From Saccharopolyspora_D taberi (GTDB lineage Bacteria > Actinomycetota > Actinomycetes > Mycobacteriales > Pseudonocardiaceae), in contig NZ_BAAAUX010000014.1 in the NCBI RefSeq assembly GCF_039534165.1, forward strand, positions 310,001-374,000: a DNA stretch of 64,000 bases, read 5' to 3'. A program made the translations under genes and the position numbers. The notes under the pieces are model-generated. The model was not told where the DNA came from, did not search any database, and saw only the letters and a list, made by a program, of their open reading frames with translations. Within the stretch, counting starts at the first letter, position 1; each line of letters starts with the position of its first letter. Of the stretch, positions 54,035 to 61,571 are shown in pieces.

Positions 54035-54679
54035 GAGGTCTCTCCTTTCGACCGTCAGCCAGTCTCGGCGCCGCGGCACCGCGGCCGGCTCGCCCGGCCA
54101 CCCCGCTGCGGGGCGGCCACGTTCAGGATGTGTCAGCGCGGCGCACCCTGCCATCGCAGCGGGCGGTCCGCGCGGGACCCATCTCGTCCCTACCCCGGGG
54201 AGACCACCGGGCAAACCACCGGCACCGGCCCCTGCCGCATCCCGCGCCGCGATCGGCACCGGGCGGAACGCCTTCGTGCCAAGGGAATCATCGAACTCGG
54301 CCGTTCCGATCAACACCGGCTGCCGCGACCGGTCGCGCACCCGGACACCGAGCGCCGTCGCCGCTCGCGAAGCGGAACCGGATCCGGCGGCCGAGCGCGG
54401 ATGCCGCGCGCGACACCGGATCAACCGGATTATTTGAAGCGCCAACAAATCTATCGTGGACACCCGCCCAGACGATATAAGTCCACTTGCGACAGTCCAA
54501 GAAGGACCACACGCGCGGACGTGGCATCGGAATTAACCGACTACGCACGGACCTTCGCGATCGGCGGGCCTGATCCTTCGGCGTAACCCGTGCCGACCTT
54601 CCGGCGACTTGACGACGGCAATCCTCGGCGCAAAGGTCTGAACCATCGAAGTTGCCCCCTCCCGCAAGGAGTTCGGCCG
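54035..54679. other. 645-base intergenic region with an AT-rich pocket
   Basis: No convincing gene on either strand. Bases about 54420-54500 are clearly richer in A/T than the surroundings (ATTATTTGAAG, CAACAAATCTATCG, GACGATATAAG), which may mark promoters for the divergent CBS gene and dioxygenase gene; TATAAG near 54475 is a possible -10. A spaced GGGAC/GTCCC pair at 54174-54190 was considered and rejected as a DosR box. Confidence 0.5.
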
Positions 54680-55300
54680 ATGACCGAGGACGAGAAGAAG
54701 TTCCGCCGCTCCACCTTCCTCAAGGCCGGGATCGCCACCGCCGCGGCGATTCCCGCCCTCACCGGCGAGGTGCTGCGCGGCCCGGACGCCGGCGCCGCAC
54801 CGCTGGACCCGACCCCGCTGTGCGAGGACGGCGACGAACCCACCCACGAGCAGATCGAGGGCCCGTACTTCAAGCCGGACTCGCCCGAGCGCACCGACCT
54901 GCGCGAGCCCGGCCTGCCCGGGGCCCTGCTGACCGTCACCGGCTTGGTCTACACCCGGTCCTGCACCCCGCTGCCCGACGTGCTCCTGGACTTCTGGCAG
55001 TGCGACGACGCCGGGATCTACGACAACCAGGGCTACCGGCTGCGCGGCCACCAGTTCACCGGCTCCACCGGCCGGTACGAGCTGCGCACCATCGTGCCCG
55101 GCCTCTACACCGGCCGGACCCGGCACATCCACGTCAAGGTGCAGGCCCCCGACCAGCCGATCCTGACCACGCAGCTGTACTTCCCCGGCGAGCCCGGCAA
55201 CGACAGCGACATGATCTTCGACCCGGCGCTGCTGATGACGATCGAGGACGGGCCCGACGGCAAGATCGGCAGGTACGACTTCGTGCTCGACCTGCCCTGA
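54680..55300 (+). CDS. Intradiol ring-cleavage dioxygenase, probably exported
   Basis: 206 residues from ATG 54680 (AAGGAG upstream). The N-terminus has a twin-arginine-like signal (FRRSTFLKAGIATAAAIPAL), although the spacing is RR-x-x-F and not RRxF. The non-haem iron ligands are Tyr114 (GIYDNQGY), Tyr143, His149 and His151 (GLYTGRTRHIHVKV). The DNQGYRLRGHQFT stretch is typical of the secreted catechol-type dioxygenases of actinomycetes that act outside the cell on lignin-derived catechols. Tail ends LDLP, the codons duplicated just downstream. Confidence 0.87.
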   Translation: MTEDEKKFRRSTFLKAGIATAAAIPALTGEVLRGPDAGAAPLDPTPLCEDGDEPTHEQIEGPYFKPDSPERTDLREPGLPGALLTVTGLVYTRSCTPLPDVLLDFWQCDDAGIYDNQGYRLRGHQFTGSTGRYELRTIVPGLYTGRTRHIHVKVQAPDQPILTTQLYFPGEPGNDSDMIFDPALLMTIEDGPDGKIGRYDFVLDLP

Positions 55301-55356
55301 ACTCGACTTGCTCTGAACTCGATCGATCTGCCCTAAACTCGATCGACCTGCCCTGG
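55285..55356 (+). repeat. Tandem repeat duplicating the 3' end of the dioxygenase gene
   Basis: Four units of 16, 16, 20 and 20 bases (GCTCGACCTGCCCTGA; ACTCGACTTGCTCTGA; ACTCGATCGATCTGCCCTAA; ACTCGATCGACCTGCCCTGG). The first contains the last codons and TGA stop of the gene, so the end of the gene has been copied several times. Confidence 0.8.
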
Positions 55357-55377
55357 GCGTCCGCCGCAGCGGACGCC
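55356..55377. terminator. Hairpin between convergent genes
   Basis: Perfect 9-base stem GGCGTCCGC/GCGGACGCC with a CGCA loop, between the dioxygenase stop (55300) and the convergent small gene's stop (55395). Confidence 0.7.
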
Positions 55378-55394
55378 GGGACCGGCGTACCCGG

Positions 55395-55649
55395 TCAGTA
55401 CTCCTTCATCAGCCGGTCGAAGGCGGCGTTGGCCACCGCCCACTCGGTGGTGATCACCTCGGTGGGCACCTCCGGCCTGGGCTCGGCGTCGGCCACCACC
55501 ACGAAGCCGGGTTCGGCGACCCGCCTGCGCAGCTGGACCAGGCGACCACCGGCGGAGCAGCCCCGCCGCTCACCGCTGTCGTTCGACCGGCTCTCCCCCG
55601 GTTGCAGGGAGGGCGCATCGGTTTCGGCCATGTCCTCGTTGTAACCCAT
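55395..55649 (-). CDS. Small hypothetical protein
   Basis: 84 residues from ATG 55649, or 78 from ATG 55631 (MAETDAPSLQPGES), which has GAGG closely upstream. The first half is hydrophilic and disordered; the second half (VVVADAEPRPEVPTEVITTE then WAVANAAFDRLMKEY) looks folded. No family recognised. Confidence 0.55.
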   Translation of the reverse strand: MGYNEDMAETDAPSLQPGESRSNDSGERRGCSAGGRLVQLRRRVAEPGFVVVADAEPRPEVPTEVITTEWAVANAAFDRLMKEY

Positions 55650-55673
55650 CCGGGCGGTCGCGACAACGCCTGC

Positions 55674-55714
55674 GGCCGAGCCCGCGCCCGGGTGACCCGG
55701 GTGCGGGCTCGGCC
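55674..55714 (-). terminator. Long hairpin after the GntR gene
   Basis: 19-base-pair stem (55674-55692 with 55696-55714, one G-T pair) and a TGA loop, three bases past the GntR stop on the minus strand. No T-tract. Confidence 0.78.
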
Positions 55715-55716
55715 GG

Positions 55717-56436
55717 TCAGGAGGCGGTGGCTTCCGGTTCCGTCTCGGCGGTCAGGCGGCGCCAGAGCTCGAAATGCCGTTCCATGGCGGCGCGCGCCGC
55801 GTCCGGATCGGCCCGCTCGATGGCGTCGACGATGTCGTAGTGCACGCGGTCGGTCTCGAACAGCGGCTTGTCCGCCTGCCGTTCGACTTCCAGCGTCCGC
55901 GCCCGGCGCTTGGTCAGGTCCTCGCGCATCACGTGCGCGAACCCCTCGTGCAGGAAGTCGAACATCGGGTTGCCGACGATGCCGAACAGGCGGCGGTGGA
56001 AGTTGAAGTCGGCGTCGATGGCGACCTCCACCGCACCGATCCTCGATCCCTCGATCATCGCCGCGACCTCGGCGCGCAGGCCCGCCACGTCGGCGGAGGT
56101 GGCCTTGCGCGCGGCCTCGGCCACCACCGACAGCTCCAGCAGCTCCCTGGCCTGCTCGAACTGCGCGGGCCCGATGTGGCCGAACCGGCGGGCGAGGACG
56201 AAGTAGAGCTGCATGAAGCTCGCGTCCGGCACCTGGAGGTAGGTGCCGCGGCCCTGGGTGCGGTTGACGAACCCGAGCTTCTCCAGCACCGACAGCTGCT
56301 CGCGCAGCGCGCCGCGGCTCATGTTCAGCTCGGCGCCGAGCTCGCGTTCCGGAGGCAGCCGCAGCAGACCTGTCCTGGATTCCGGGGTCGCGGCCCGTTG
56401 CAACGCGTCCACCAGCCCGATCAGTTCGGGATCCAC
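55717..56436 (-). CDS. FadR-subfamily GntR transcriptional regulator
   Basis: 239 residues. Winged helix (about 5-70; LPPERELGAELNMSRGALRE) and a C-terminal FCD helical effector domain with the metal-ligand residues in DADFNFHRRLFGIVGNPMF and the histidine in AAMERHFELW. Such regulators sense carboxylic acids. GTG start at 56436. A perfect ATTGGT-AGG-ACCAAT site lies 15 bases upstream, typical of autoregulation. Confidence 0.9.
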   Translation of the reverse strand: MDPELIGLVDALQRAATPESRTGLLRLPPERELGAELNMSRGALREQLSVLEKLGFVNRTQGRGTYLQVPDASFMQLYFVLARRFGHIGPAQFEQARELLELSVVAEAARKATSADVAGLRAEVAAMIEGSRIGAVEVAIDADFNFHRRLFGIVGNPMFDFLHEGFAHVMREDLTKRRARTLEVERQADKPLFETDRVHYDIVDAIERADPDAARAAMERHFELWRRLTAETEPEATAS

Positions 56437-56451
56437 CCGGCGCCCTCCTCG

Positions 56452-56466
56452 ATTGGTAGGACCAAT
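56452..56466. promoter_or_regulatory. Putative GntR/FadR-type operator
   Basis: ATTGGTAGGACCAAT: perfect 6-base arms around three bases, resembling the TGGTnnnACCA sites of the FadR subfamily, between the GntR gene and a divergent TetR gene. Confidence 0.6.
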
Positions 56467-56545
56467 TCGCCGGAAGTTAACCGGAACCTCGACGTACCGT
56501 CAAGACCCCAGTATGCCGCACCCCTCCGCGGCCCCCGCGCCTCCG

Positions 56546-56551
56546 TAGACT
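56546..56551 (+). promoter_or_regulatory. -10 box of a likely leaderless TetR promoter
   Basis: TAGACT ends 10 bases before the ATG at 56562 and there is no Shine-Dalgarno sequence, so the transcript probably starts within a few bases of the ATG. Confidence 0.4.
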
Positions 56552-56561
56552 CGGCCGCACC

Positions 56562-57212
56562 ATGACGAGCTTCGACGACGAGTTCCTGGCGGACGACGAC
56601 TTCCTGGCGCGGGTGCGCGCCATGCCGGAACCCGACGACGACTCGGTGCGGCGCGTCCTGGACGCCGGGCTCTCCTGCTTCGCCGACCACGGGATCCGGC
56701 GCACGACGATGAACCGGATCGCCGAGCGCGCCGGCCTCGGCGTGGCCACGGTGTACCGGCGGTTCCCGCGGAAGGACCAGCTCGTCCAGGCCGTCCTGCT
56801 GCGGGAGGTGCGCAGGTTCGTCACCGCGGTCGACTCCAGGGTCGCCGCGGCCCGCACCCCCGAGGAGCAGATGACCGAGAGCTTCACCGCGTTCGTCGCC
56901 GGGGTGGCGCGCAACCCGCTGCTGCTGCGCGTGCTTGCCGCCGAGCCGGAGACCGCGCTGCCGCTGCTGACCGCGCGCGGCGGCCCGGTGCTCGCGCTCG
57001 GTCGCAGCTACGTCGCGGACAACATCCGGCGCTGGCAGCGGGACGGCGCGGTGACCGGCTTCGACGCCGATCTGGTCGCCGAGATCTTCGCCCGGCTCGC
57101 GCACTCGCTCGTGCTCACCCCCGGCGGGCTCATCCCCACCGAGGACGACGAGACCACGCGCGAGTTCGCCCGCACCCACCTGCTGCCGCTGCTGAGCCCG
57201 AAGAAGTCCTGA
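56562..57212 (+). CDS. TetR-family transcriptional regulator
   Basis: 216 residues. Helix-turn-helix about 30-75 (TTMNRIAERAGLGVATVYRR FPRKDQL pattern) and a helical effector domain. An acidic N-terminal extension (TSFDDEFLADDDFLARV) precedes it. Divergent from the GntR gene and 62 bases before the SpoU methyltransferase gene, with no obvious metabolic neighbour, so the target is unclear. Confidence 0.9.
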   Translation: MTSFDDEFLADDDFLARVRAMPEPDDDSVRRVLDAGLSCFADHGIRRTTMNRIAERAGLGVATVYRRFPRKDQLVQAVLLREVRRFVTAVDSRVAAARTPEEQMTESFTAFVAGVARNPLLLRVLAAEPETALPLLTARGGPVLALGRSYVADNIRRWQRDGAVTGFDADLVAEIFARLAHSLVLTPGGLIPTEDDETTREFARTHLLPLLSPKKS

Positions 57213-57260
57213 CCGGCAACGGCCCGGAAAAACCGTTCGCCACCGGGCAGCCTCCGTTGC

Positions 57261-57266
57261 TAGTTT
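57261..57266 (+). promoter_or_regulatory. -10 box of a likely leaderless promoter for the RNA methyltransferase
   Basis: TAGTTT, eight bases before GTG 57275; no ribosome binding site. Confidence 0.4.
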
Positions 57267-57274
57267 CTCGCGCC

Positions 57275-58117
57275 GTGGTGCGCACCGTCACGACGCGAAA
57301 CGCGAACTTCCAGCAGTGGCAGGCCCTTCTGAGCAGCAGAAGCAAACGGCGGAAGCTTGGGGCGTTCCTGGTTCAGGGCGTACGCCCCGTCAGCCTCGCC
57401 GTCGAAAGTGGACGGACAATCCGATATCTGTTGTGCACCAGTGGAAAGCGCTCTTCCTGGGCCTCGGATCTACTGCGGACGGCGAGGGCGGAAGTGGTCT
57501 GCGAGCTGGCGCCGGAGCTGATGGCCGAGCTCGGCGGCAAGCAGGATCCGCCGGAACTGCTCGCGGTCGTCGCCACGTCGCCCGACGACCTCGCCCGCAT
57601 CCCGGTCGGCCCGGACATGCTCGTGGTCGTCTTCGACCGGCCGAGCAGCCCCGGCAACCTCGGCACCGTGATCCGCTCCGCCGACGCGCTCGGCGCCGCC
57701 GGTGTCGTGGTCACCGGGCACGCGGTGGACCTGCACGACCCGAAGACTGTGCGGGCCACCACGGGATCGTTCTTCACCGTCCCGTCGGTGCACGCCGAGT
57801 CCGCCCAGCAGGTCCTCGACTGGGCAGGCGGGCTGCGGCGAGGCGGCGTCCCGGTGCGGGTGGTCGGGCTGAGCGAGAACGGGACCACCGAGCTCGCCGA
57901 CTGCGATCTGCGCGGGCCGACGCTGCTCGTGGTCGGCAACGAGGCCGCCGGGATCAGCCGGGCGTGGGCCGAGTCCTGCGACCAGCTCGCCCGCATCCCG
58001 ATGGTCGGTTCGGCCAGCTCGCTCAACGCCGCCGCGTCGGCCTCGATCGCGCTGTACGAGGCGAGCAGGCAGCGGTTGGTCGGCCGAACCCGGGCGGCTG
58101 CCGCGCCTCGGTGCTGA
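57275..58117 (+). CDS. SpoU/TrmH-family RNA methyltransferase
   Basis: 280 residues. N-terminal substrate-binding domain (SSRSKRRKLGAFLVQGVRPV) and C-terminal SPOUT knot with the three motifs: RPSSPGNLGTVIRSADALGA (motif 1), LLVVGNEAAGIS (motif 2), IPMVGSASSLNAAASASIAL (motif 3). SAM-dependent 2'-O-ribose methylation of rRNA or tRNA; the exact site cannot be told. GTG 57275 or the adjacent GTG 57278 is the start. Confidence 0.9.
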   Translation: MVRTVTTRNANFQQWQALLSSRSKRRKLGAFLVQGVRPVSLAVESGRTIRYLLCTSGKRSSWASDLLRTARAEVVCELAPELMAELGGKQDPPELLAVVATSPDDLARIPVGPDMLVVVFDRPSSPGNLGTVIRSADALGAAGVVVTGHAVDLHDPKTVRATTGSFFTVPSVHAESAQQVLDWAGGLRRGGVPVRVVGLSENGTTELADCDLRGPTLLVVGNEAAGISRAWAESCDQLARIPMVGSASSLNAAASASIALYEASRQRLVGRTRAAAAPRC

Positions 58118-58140
58118 GGTCGCGCAGCCGTCGACGGCGT

Positions 58141-59043
58141 TCAGCCCGTGACCGGGCAGTGCGGCACCGACGCCGCGACCGCGGTCCGCCTGCGCTCGGC
58201 CCGGTGGAACGACTCGGGTCCGAGGTCGGCGAGCGTGTAGCCGCCCGGGTAGGTCAGCGGCTTGGGCACCGACGGCCGGGAGTCCGGGCGGACCGGCCCG
58301 AGGCGGACGGCCAGCGCCCGCGCCTTCAGCGCGAGCTCGGCGATGCGCCGCCCGCGCGGCGACGGCTCTTCGAACCGGAACGCGGCGAGCAGGTGCGGCT
58401 CCATCAGCAGCTTGCCCGCCTCGGACACCGCGCCGGAGAGCACCCGCGGATACCACGATCCGAACAGGTCCAGCGTCGCCTGCGCGACCCGCCTGCCCGC
58501 GGGGTCGTAGCCGAAGTTCGCGCGCTCGTAGTCGTCGAACAGCCGCGCGAACTCCTCGTAGGTCCCGGGGATTCCGTCGATCCCCATCCCCTCGCCCATG
58601 TGCCGCATGGTGTTGGTGATCGCGGTGATCTCGCGCGGGTGCAGCCTGCGCCAGCCGTAGGACTCGAGCCAGCGGACCGGCATCACGACGAACGTGGAAA
58701 GCGTGTAGAGGTAGTCGCCGTTGCTGATGCGGAAGCGGCCGTGGATGCGGTTGAGCCGGTCGACCGCGGCCAGGCCCTGTTCGCTCTCCGGGCCCTCGTG
58801 CAGGATCTCGTAGAGGATCAGCGCCGTGTCGTCGTAGCGCTTCTGCGGTTTCTTCGTGAATTCGGCGGTGCGGTCGAGCAGCCTGCCGATGCTGGGCACC
58901 GCGTAGGTGCGGAACAGCGCGAGTTCCAGCGATTTGGTGATGTCCCACGGGAACTCGTACTCCGCGATGAGCCGGTACATGGCCGCGTAGTCCCGGTCTG
59001 GATCCATCGCCAGAATCCGGCGGAGGCGGTCGAACCGTTTCAT
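58141..59043 (-). CDS. MpaB/DUF2236 family oxygenase-like protein (short)
   Basis: 300 residues, helical. TLSTFVVMPVRWLESYGWRR and NTMRHMGEGMGIDGIPGTYE fit the DUF2236 (MpaB/latex-clearing-protein-like) family, whose characterised members bind haem b through histidine. GAGGAG lies before the ATG. A second family member and a TetR gene follow at 59.2-60.8 kb. Substrate unknown. Confidence 0.78.
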   Translation of the reverse strand: MKRFDRLRRILAMDPDRDYAAMYRLIAEYEFPWDITKSLELALFRTYAVPSIGRLLDRTAEFTKKPQKRYDDTALILYEILHEGPESEQGLAAVDRLNRIHGRFRISNGDYLYTLSTFVVMPVRWLESYGWRRLHPREITAITNTMRHMGEGMGIDGIPGTYEEFARLFDDYERANFGYDPAGRRVAQATLDLFGSWYPRVLSGAVSEAGKLLMEPHLLAAFRFEEPSPRGRRIAELALKARALAVRLGPVRPDSRPSVPKPLTYPGGYTLADLGPESFHRAERRRTAVAASVPHCPVTG

Positions 59044-59191
59044 CGTGCCAACTCCTCGGCTGGGCAGGGCGCCAAGCGGACGGTAGCCACGGGCACGACC
59101 CGCGGTCAATGCACCTCGCCTGAGCGGACGAGCGCCCTGTCCATTGTGGATGTGCCGGGCAGAGCGCGCCGCACGAGCTGAGCACTGCCGG

Positions 59192-59797
59192 TCAGCCGTC
59201 CCGCGCAGCCGGAGAACCGCCCGCGAGCGACGCCGAGGCCAGCAGGAGCGCCACGCAGTAGTCGACCAGATCGGCCCTGGTGACCGCGAGACTTCCGTCG
59301 AGCCAGCGCACGAACAGGTTGCTCAGCGCGCCGATCAGGGCGGTCGCGGTCATCCGCGCGGCGCGGCCCGACGGGTCGCCGCCCAGCCGGGCGGCGACCA
59401 GATCGGCGAAGACCGGCATCAGCTCCGCGCCGCGAGCGCCCAGCGCCGCGTCGGTCATCGGCTCCAGCAGCAGCACCCGCCCCTTGCGGGGATCGTCGGT
59501 GAGCACTCCGAGGAACGCCTCCACCGCGGCCGCGGGCTCGTGGGGGCTGTCGCGCACCGCCTCCTCCAGCGCCTCCTTGGCCTCCCCCGCGACCTGGTCG
59601 TAGACGGCCAGCAGCAGCGCTTCGCGGTCGGCGAAGTTCTCGTAGAAGTACCGGTCGGTCAGCTCCGCCCGGCGGCACACCGACCGGACCGCGACCGCCG
59701 CGCTGCCCTGCGTGCCGAGCAGGTCCAGCCCGGCGGCCAGCAGTTTCTCCCGGCGCACCGCGCGGCGCTCCGGCAGGCTCGTGCCGCCCCAGGTCAT
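59192..59797 (-). CDS. TetR-family transcriptional regulator
   Basis: 201 residues. Helix-turn-helix with AVAVRSVCRRAELTDRYFYE and NFADREALLLAVYDQV; C-terminal effector domain. ATG 59797 overlaps the stop of a possible 10-codon leader. It sits between two MpaB-like genes and diverges from the second with overlapping promoters, so it probably controls that gene and itself. Confidence 0.9.
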   Translation of the reverse strand: MTWGGTSLPERRAVRREKLLAAGLDLLGTQGSAAVAVRSVCRRAELTDRYFYENFADREALLLAVYDQVAGEAKEALEEAVRDSPHEPAAAVEAFLGVLTDDPRKGRVLLLEPMTDAALGARGAELMPVFADLVAARLGGDPSGRAARMTATALIGALSNLFVRWLDGSLAVTRADLVDYCVALLLASASLAGGSPAARDG

Positions 59798-59826
59798 GGC
59801 CTGGCGATCGGGTGATTGACGCCCAT
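59794..59826 (-). CDS. Possible leaderless upstream ORF coupled to the TetR gene
   Basis: Encodes MGVNHPIARP. Its ATG lies eight bases after a TAGGAT -10 box (59840-59835), as expected for leaderless translation, and its TGA overlaps the TetR ATG (ATGA). The TetR ATG has no clear ribosome site of its own, so translation may be coupled through this mini-ORF. Speculative. Confidence 0.35.
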   Translation of the reverse strand: MGVNHPIARP

Positions 59827-59844
59827 GGTCGGTGATCCTACTCT
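59816..59844 (+). promoter_or_regulatory. Promoter of the second MpaB-like gene
   Basis: TTGACG at 59816-59821 and TACTCT at 59839-59844, exactly 17 bases apart; predicted start near 59851. Its -10 overlaps the divergent TetR -10 (TAGGAT). Confidence 0.62.
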
Positions 59845-59860
59845 GATGACAGGTGTCCTC
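59845..59860. promoter_or_regulatory. Putative TetR operator at the divergent promoters
   Basis: GATGACAGGTGTCCTC: near-palindrome (one mismatch per arm) covering the predicted transcription start of the MpaB-like gene and directly upstream of the TetR -10. Confidence 0.42.
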
Positions 59861-59879
59861 AGTTCTCCGAGGAGCTGCG

Positions 59880-60797
59880 ATGTCCATTGTGGATCCCGAA
59901 CCGCTCGGGCCGGATTCGTTGATGTGGAAGCACTTCGGCGACTGGCGCGGGCTGATGCTCGCGCTGTGGGCCGGGTCGATGCAGAACATGCACCCCCAGC
60001 TCGGCGCCGGGGTCGAGCAGCACTCGCGGTTCTTCGAGGAGCGCTGGCAGCGGCTGTTCCGGTCGCTGTACCCGATCGGCGGCGTGGTCTACGACGGCCC
60101 GCGCGCCGCCGAGACCGCCCGCCAGGTCCGCGGCTACCACGACACGATCAAGGGCGTGGACCGGCACGGCCGCCGCTACCACGCGCTCGACCCGGACACC
60201 TACTTCTGGGCGCACTCGACGTTCATGGTGATGCCGATCATCGTCAACGAGTACCTCGGCACCCCGTTCACCGAGGCGCAGAAGGAGCAGCTCTACGCCG
60301 AAGGGATCCAGTGGTACCGGCTGTACGGGGTGAGCATGCGCCCGGTGCCGCCCGACTGGCAGAGCTTCCGGCGCTACTGGGACCACATGTGCGCCGAGGT
60401 GCTGGAGGACAACAAGGCCACTCGCGACGTCCTCGACATCTCCGGGATCACCAGGCCGCCGCTGCTGCGCCGGCTGCCCGAACCGCTCTGGCGGCTGCTG
60501 CGGATTCCCATCGCACGGGGGTTCGTGTGGTTCACCGTCGGCCTCTACCCCGAGGTGGTCCGGCAGCGGCTCGGCTACCGGTGGTCCGCCCGCGACGAGC
60601 GCGCGCTGCGGATCCTGGGCCGGATCGTGGGCGCGGTCTGGAAGTTCGTCCCCTTCCGGCTGCGCTACCACCCGCGGGCGCGGGCCGGGTGGCTGCGCGA
60701 GCGCGGCAGGCCCGTCGGTCCGGTGGAGACCCCGGCGCGCAACCTGCCACCGGTCGAACGGCGAAGCGATCCCAAGCACTACTCGCCGTCGGTGTGA
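59880..60797 (+). CDS. Oxygenase MpaB/DUF2236 family protein
   Basis: 305 residues from ATG 59880 with GAGGAG seven bases upstream. SLMWKHFGDWRGLMLALWAG then SMQNMHPQLGAGVEQHS is the conserved opening, and TYFWAHSTFMVMPIIVNEYL carries the histidine usually linked to haem binding. Helical and soluble. Closely paired with the divergent TetR gene. The reaction is unknown; oxidation of a hydrophobic compound is a family-based guess. Confidence 0.87.
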   Translation: MSIVDPEPLGPDSLMWKHFGDWRGLMLALWAGSMQNMHPQLGAGVEQHSRFFEERWQRLFRSLYPIGGVVYDGPRAAETARQVRGYHDTIKGVDRHGRRYHALDPDTYFWAHSTFMVMPIIVNEYLGTPFTEAQKEQLYAEGIQWYRLYGVSMRPVPPDWQSFRRYWDHMCAEVLEDNKATRDVLDISGITRPPLLRRLPEPLWRLLRIPIARGFVWFTVGLYPEVVRQRLGYRWSARDERALRILGRIVGAVWKFVPFRLRYHPRARAGWLRERGRPVGPVETPARNLPPVERRSDPKHYSPSV

Positions 60798-60835
60798 TCA
60801 CGTCCCTTCGACAGTTGATCACGTGCCTTCGACGG
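60795..60835. repeat. 21-base tandem duplication spanning two convergent stop codons
   Basis: TGATCACGTCCCTTCGACAG (60795-60814) and TGATCACGTGCCTTCGACGG (60816-60835), two mismatches, period 21. The first copy begins with the MpaB-like stop codon; the second contains the LysE stop on the opposite strand. Confidence 0.82.
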
Positions 60836-61454
60836 CTACCCGCAGCCCCAGCGCGACCATCACGCCACCGGTCACCCGCTCCAGGAGGAGCCGGATCCGC
60901 CGCCGGGTCAGCAGCGTGCGCAGCCCGCCGACCAGCCAGGACGCGAGCCGCCAGTACACGACCGCGACCACCAGGAAGACCAGCGTGAACACCGCCGAGG
61001 TCTCCGCGCGGGGCTCGTCGGGCGCGATGAACTGCGGGAGCAGGGTCAGGAAGAGCAGGATGATCTTGGGGTTGAGCAGGTTGCTCACCAACCCCTGCCG
61101 GAACGCGGTGCCGCGCCCGATCCGCCCCGCGGGCGCCCGGACCTCCACCTCGGGCACCTCGCCCCGGTGGCGCCAGCTCTTCCACAGCGTGGTCGCGCCG
61201 AGCCACACCAGGTAGCACGCGCCCGCGATCTTGATCGCCGTGTACAGCCGCGCCGAGGCCGCGAACACCGCCGAGAGCCCGACCACCGACGCGACGGCGT
61301 GCACGAGCAGCCCGGAGCAGCAGCCCAGCCCCGTCCACCACATCGCCGAGCTGCCGCCGCGCAGGCTGTTGCGCAGCCCCAGCGCGGTGTCCGGCCCCGG
61401 AACGAGCGTGAGCACGATGACGAACAGCAGGAACGGAATCAGCTGAGACGGCAC
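60819..61454 (-). CDS. LysE/RhtB family amino acid exporter
   Basis: 211 residues, six predicted membrane helices. VPGPDTALGLRNSLRGG after helix 1 is the LysE signature (PGP), and RQGLVSNLLNPKIILLFLTL is the conserved helix-4 entry. Exports amino acids or small polar metabolites. GTG 61454 lies six bases after TAGCCT, suggesting a leaderless message. Confidence 0.9.
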   Translation of the reverse strand: MPSQLIPFLLFVIVLTLVPGPDTALGLRNSLRGGSSAMWWTGLGCCSGLLVHAVASVVGLSAVFAASARLYTAIKIAGACYLVWLGATTLWKSWRHRGEVPEVEVRAPAGRIGRGTAFRQGLVSNLLNPKIILLFLTLLPQFIAPDEPRAETSAVFTLVFLVVAVVYWRLASWLVGGLRTLLTRRRIRLLLERVTGGVMVALGLRVAVEGT

Positions 61455-61460
61455 GGCTAC

Positions 61461-61466
61461 AGGCTA
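61461..61466 (-). promoter_or_regulatory. -10 box of a likely leaderless LysE promoter
   Basis: TAGCCT on the minus strand, six bases before GTG 61454; no ribosome binding site. Confidence 0.4.
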
Positions 61467-61571
61467 GTCGGCGCCCGCCGCCGGTGCGGGGACTGCACCG
61501 ATTCGGCGGCGTGCGCCGGTCCCGGCCCGGTGGTGGGCTGGAGGCCGACACCGGACCGACGGGAGGACGAG

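Noticed and set aside
54174..54190. GGGAC...GTCCC pair resembling a DosR box upstream of the CBS gene
   Set aside because: Spacing is seven bases where the DosR palindrome needs four, and the flanks do not match.
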